This document shows, in pieces, positions 5,739-6,121 of a stretch of 6,121 bases of DNA. A model generated the notes under the pieces. That model searched no databases, was not told the DNA's origin, and was given only the letters and a program-made list of their open reading frames with translations. The translations under genes and the position numbers were made by a program. Positions within the stretch are counted from its first letter, which is position 1. Every line of letters starts with the position of its first letter. Origin of the DNA: Pseudomonadota bacterium. Lineage in GTDB: Bacteria; Desulfobacterota; Desulfobacteria; Desulfobacterales; Desulfobacteraceae. Where the stretch lies: contig JAHIVS010000567.1 in NCBI GenBank assembly GCA_018816605.1, positions 1 through 6,121 on the forward strand, given 5' to 3'.

Positions 5739-5854
5739 AGGGTATATTCTGTCCTTTCTATCAGTTCCAACTGCATTTCCCGGTTCAGGTTCACAAAATA
5801 GGCATTATAGCCGGAGATTCTCACCAGAAGGTTTTGGTAATTTTCAGGATTGGC
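5735..5854 (-). repeat. Paralogous repeat of GRE C-terminal coding sequence, copy B (intact gene)
   Basis: Partner of 4248-4367. It covers codons from the MANPENY region through the glycyl loop (RISGYNAYFV) to the stop. Most of the 20 differences fall at third codon positions, so the two copies diverged while both were under protein-level selection. Confidence 0.9.
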
Positions 5855-6121
5855 CATGGCATCTCTTAACACCCGGGAATTGACCATGTTGAACTGGATC
5901 TGCATTCCGCCGATATCGAAGTAGCCGTCGATCATGTTCTTCAGCAGCTCGAGCCTTCCCGGCTCGCACAGGAAGCTCCTGGACAGCTTGTGGTTGTTGG
6001 CGATGCAGTTCGCCATGCACTCCGCCGGGAGCCTGGCCGTCGAGGCCACGGACGCCGTCGGGCCTCTTCGCGCGGCGCCCGAGACCGGAGTGGCGCCGGA
6101 GGCCAGCGGCTCTCCCCTTCG
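5735..6121 (-). CDS. Glycyl-radical enzyme (PFL-like), C-terminal 128 residues
   Basis: The frame is open from the window edge to the TGA at 5735-5737. It begins RRGEPLASGATPVSG, matching the GRRxGEPLADGxSP region of GREs. It continues with NGP-like RGPTASVAS, the helix LELLKNMIDGYFDIGGMQIQ, FNMVNSRVLRDAMANPENYQ, the glycyl-radical loop NLLVRISGYNAYFVNLNREM and the family ending IERTEYTL. The Gly in RISGY is the residue that carries the radical. The catalytic Cys and substrate residues are off-window, so the reaction (lyase, dehydratase or alkylsuccinate-type addition) cannot be chosen. Codon use changes sharply: by hand count 62 of 68 codons upstream of ~5917 end in G or C, against 35 of 60 after it. 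The protein frame is continuous across the change. The overlap with the activase gene marks a two-gene unit. Confidence 0.92.
   Translation of the reverse strand, partial: RRGEPLASGATPVSGAARRGPTASVASTARLPAECMANCIANNHKLSRSFLCEPGRLELLKNMIDGYFDIGGMQIQFNMVNSRVLRDAMANPENYQNLLVRISGYNAYFVNLNREMQLELIERTEYTL

Noticed and set aside
5368..5883. Plus-strand 171-codon frame
   Set aside because: Antisense to the activase and GRE end, both of which have clear family motifs. Its similarity to the plus-strand frame at 4220-4492 only reflects the GRE repeat on the other strand.
1..6121. CRISPR array, tRNA, rRNA, insertion sequence or attachment site
   Set aside because: I saw no regularly spaced repeats, cloverleaf, transposase motif or paired terminal repeats with target duplications.

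Overview
The window looks like accessory DNA from a Gram-negative anaerobe, most probably a sulfate-reducing member of the Desulfobacterota. This is an inference. It rests on a glycyl-radical enzyme (GRE) with its radical-SAM activase, a nitrile-hydratase-leader (NHLP) type peptide precursor, a signal-peptide-bearing outer-membrane barrel protein and a TonB-dependent-receptor relic. Nothing in the window fixes the taxon. Most genes lie on the minus strand, and at least three are broken.

Layout, left to right. At 1-199 (minus) is the start of an aldehyde dehydrogenase gene that leaves the window. A good sigma70-type promoter sits at 344-374, with an AT-rich palindrome over its -10. From about 375 to 630 I see nothing coding. 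At 633-953 (plus) is a decayed piece of a TonB-dependent receptor, followed by a doubtful 55-codon ORF. At 1140-1345 is a GC-rich, stem-rich non-coding block that vaguely resembles a group II intron 3' end on the minus strand. At 1384-1992 (minus) is a 202-residue NHLP-type RiPP precursor with two tandem leader-like modules and a 30-residue hydrophobic tail after a GG site. At 2202-2634 (minus) is an unrecognised coding relic that must change frame about three times. It is followed by a hexapeptide-repeat acetyltransferase (2645-3367) and an outer-membrane beta-barrel protein (3423-4130), both minus.

The right third is a GRE locus read leftwards. The C-terminal 128 residues of a GRE (5735-6121) overlap its activase (4815-5738) by ATGA. 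Directly downstream, with its own good ribosome-binding site, is the relic of a second GRE (4248-4743). That relic keeps the N-terminal region and the last ~36 residues, joined in frame with the whole catalytic core missing, and has frame breaks further upstream.

How they work together: the activase would use SAM and its [4Fe-4S] clusters to install the glycyl radical in the upstream enzyme. The substrate cannot be told from this window. The aldehyde dehydrogenase could process an aldehyde product, as in GRE diol-dehydratase or choline-lyase pathways, but it is about 4.5 kb away and no link is shown. Two further points need attention: the GRE gene changes sharply in base composition near 5917, which means either a mosaic gene or an assembly join, and several frame breaks lie near homopolymers, so sequencing error must be excluded before calling genes dead.
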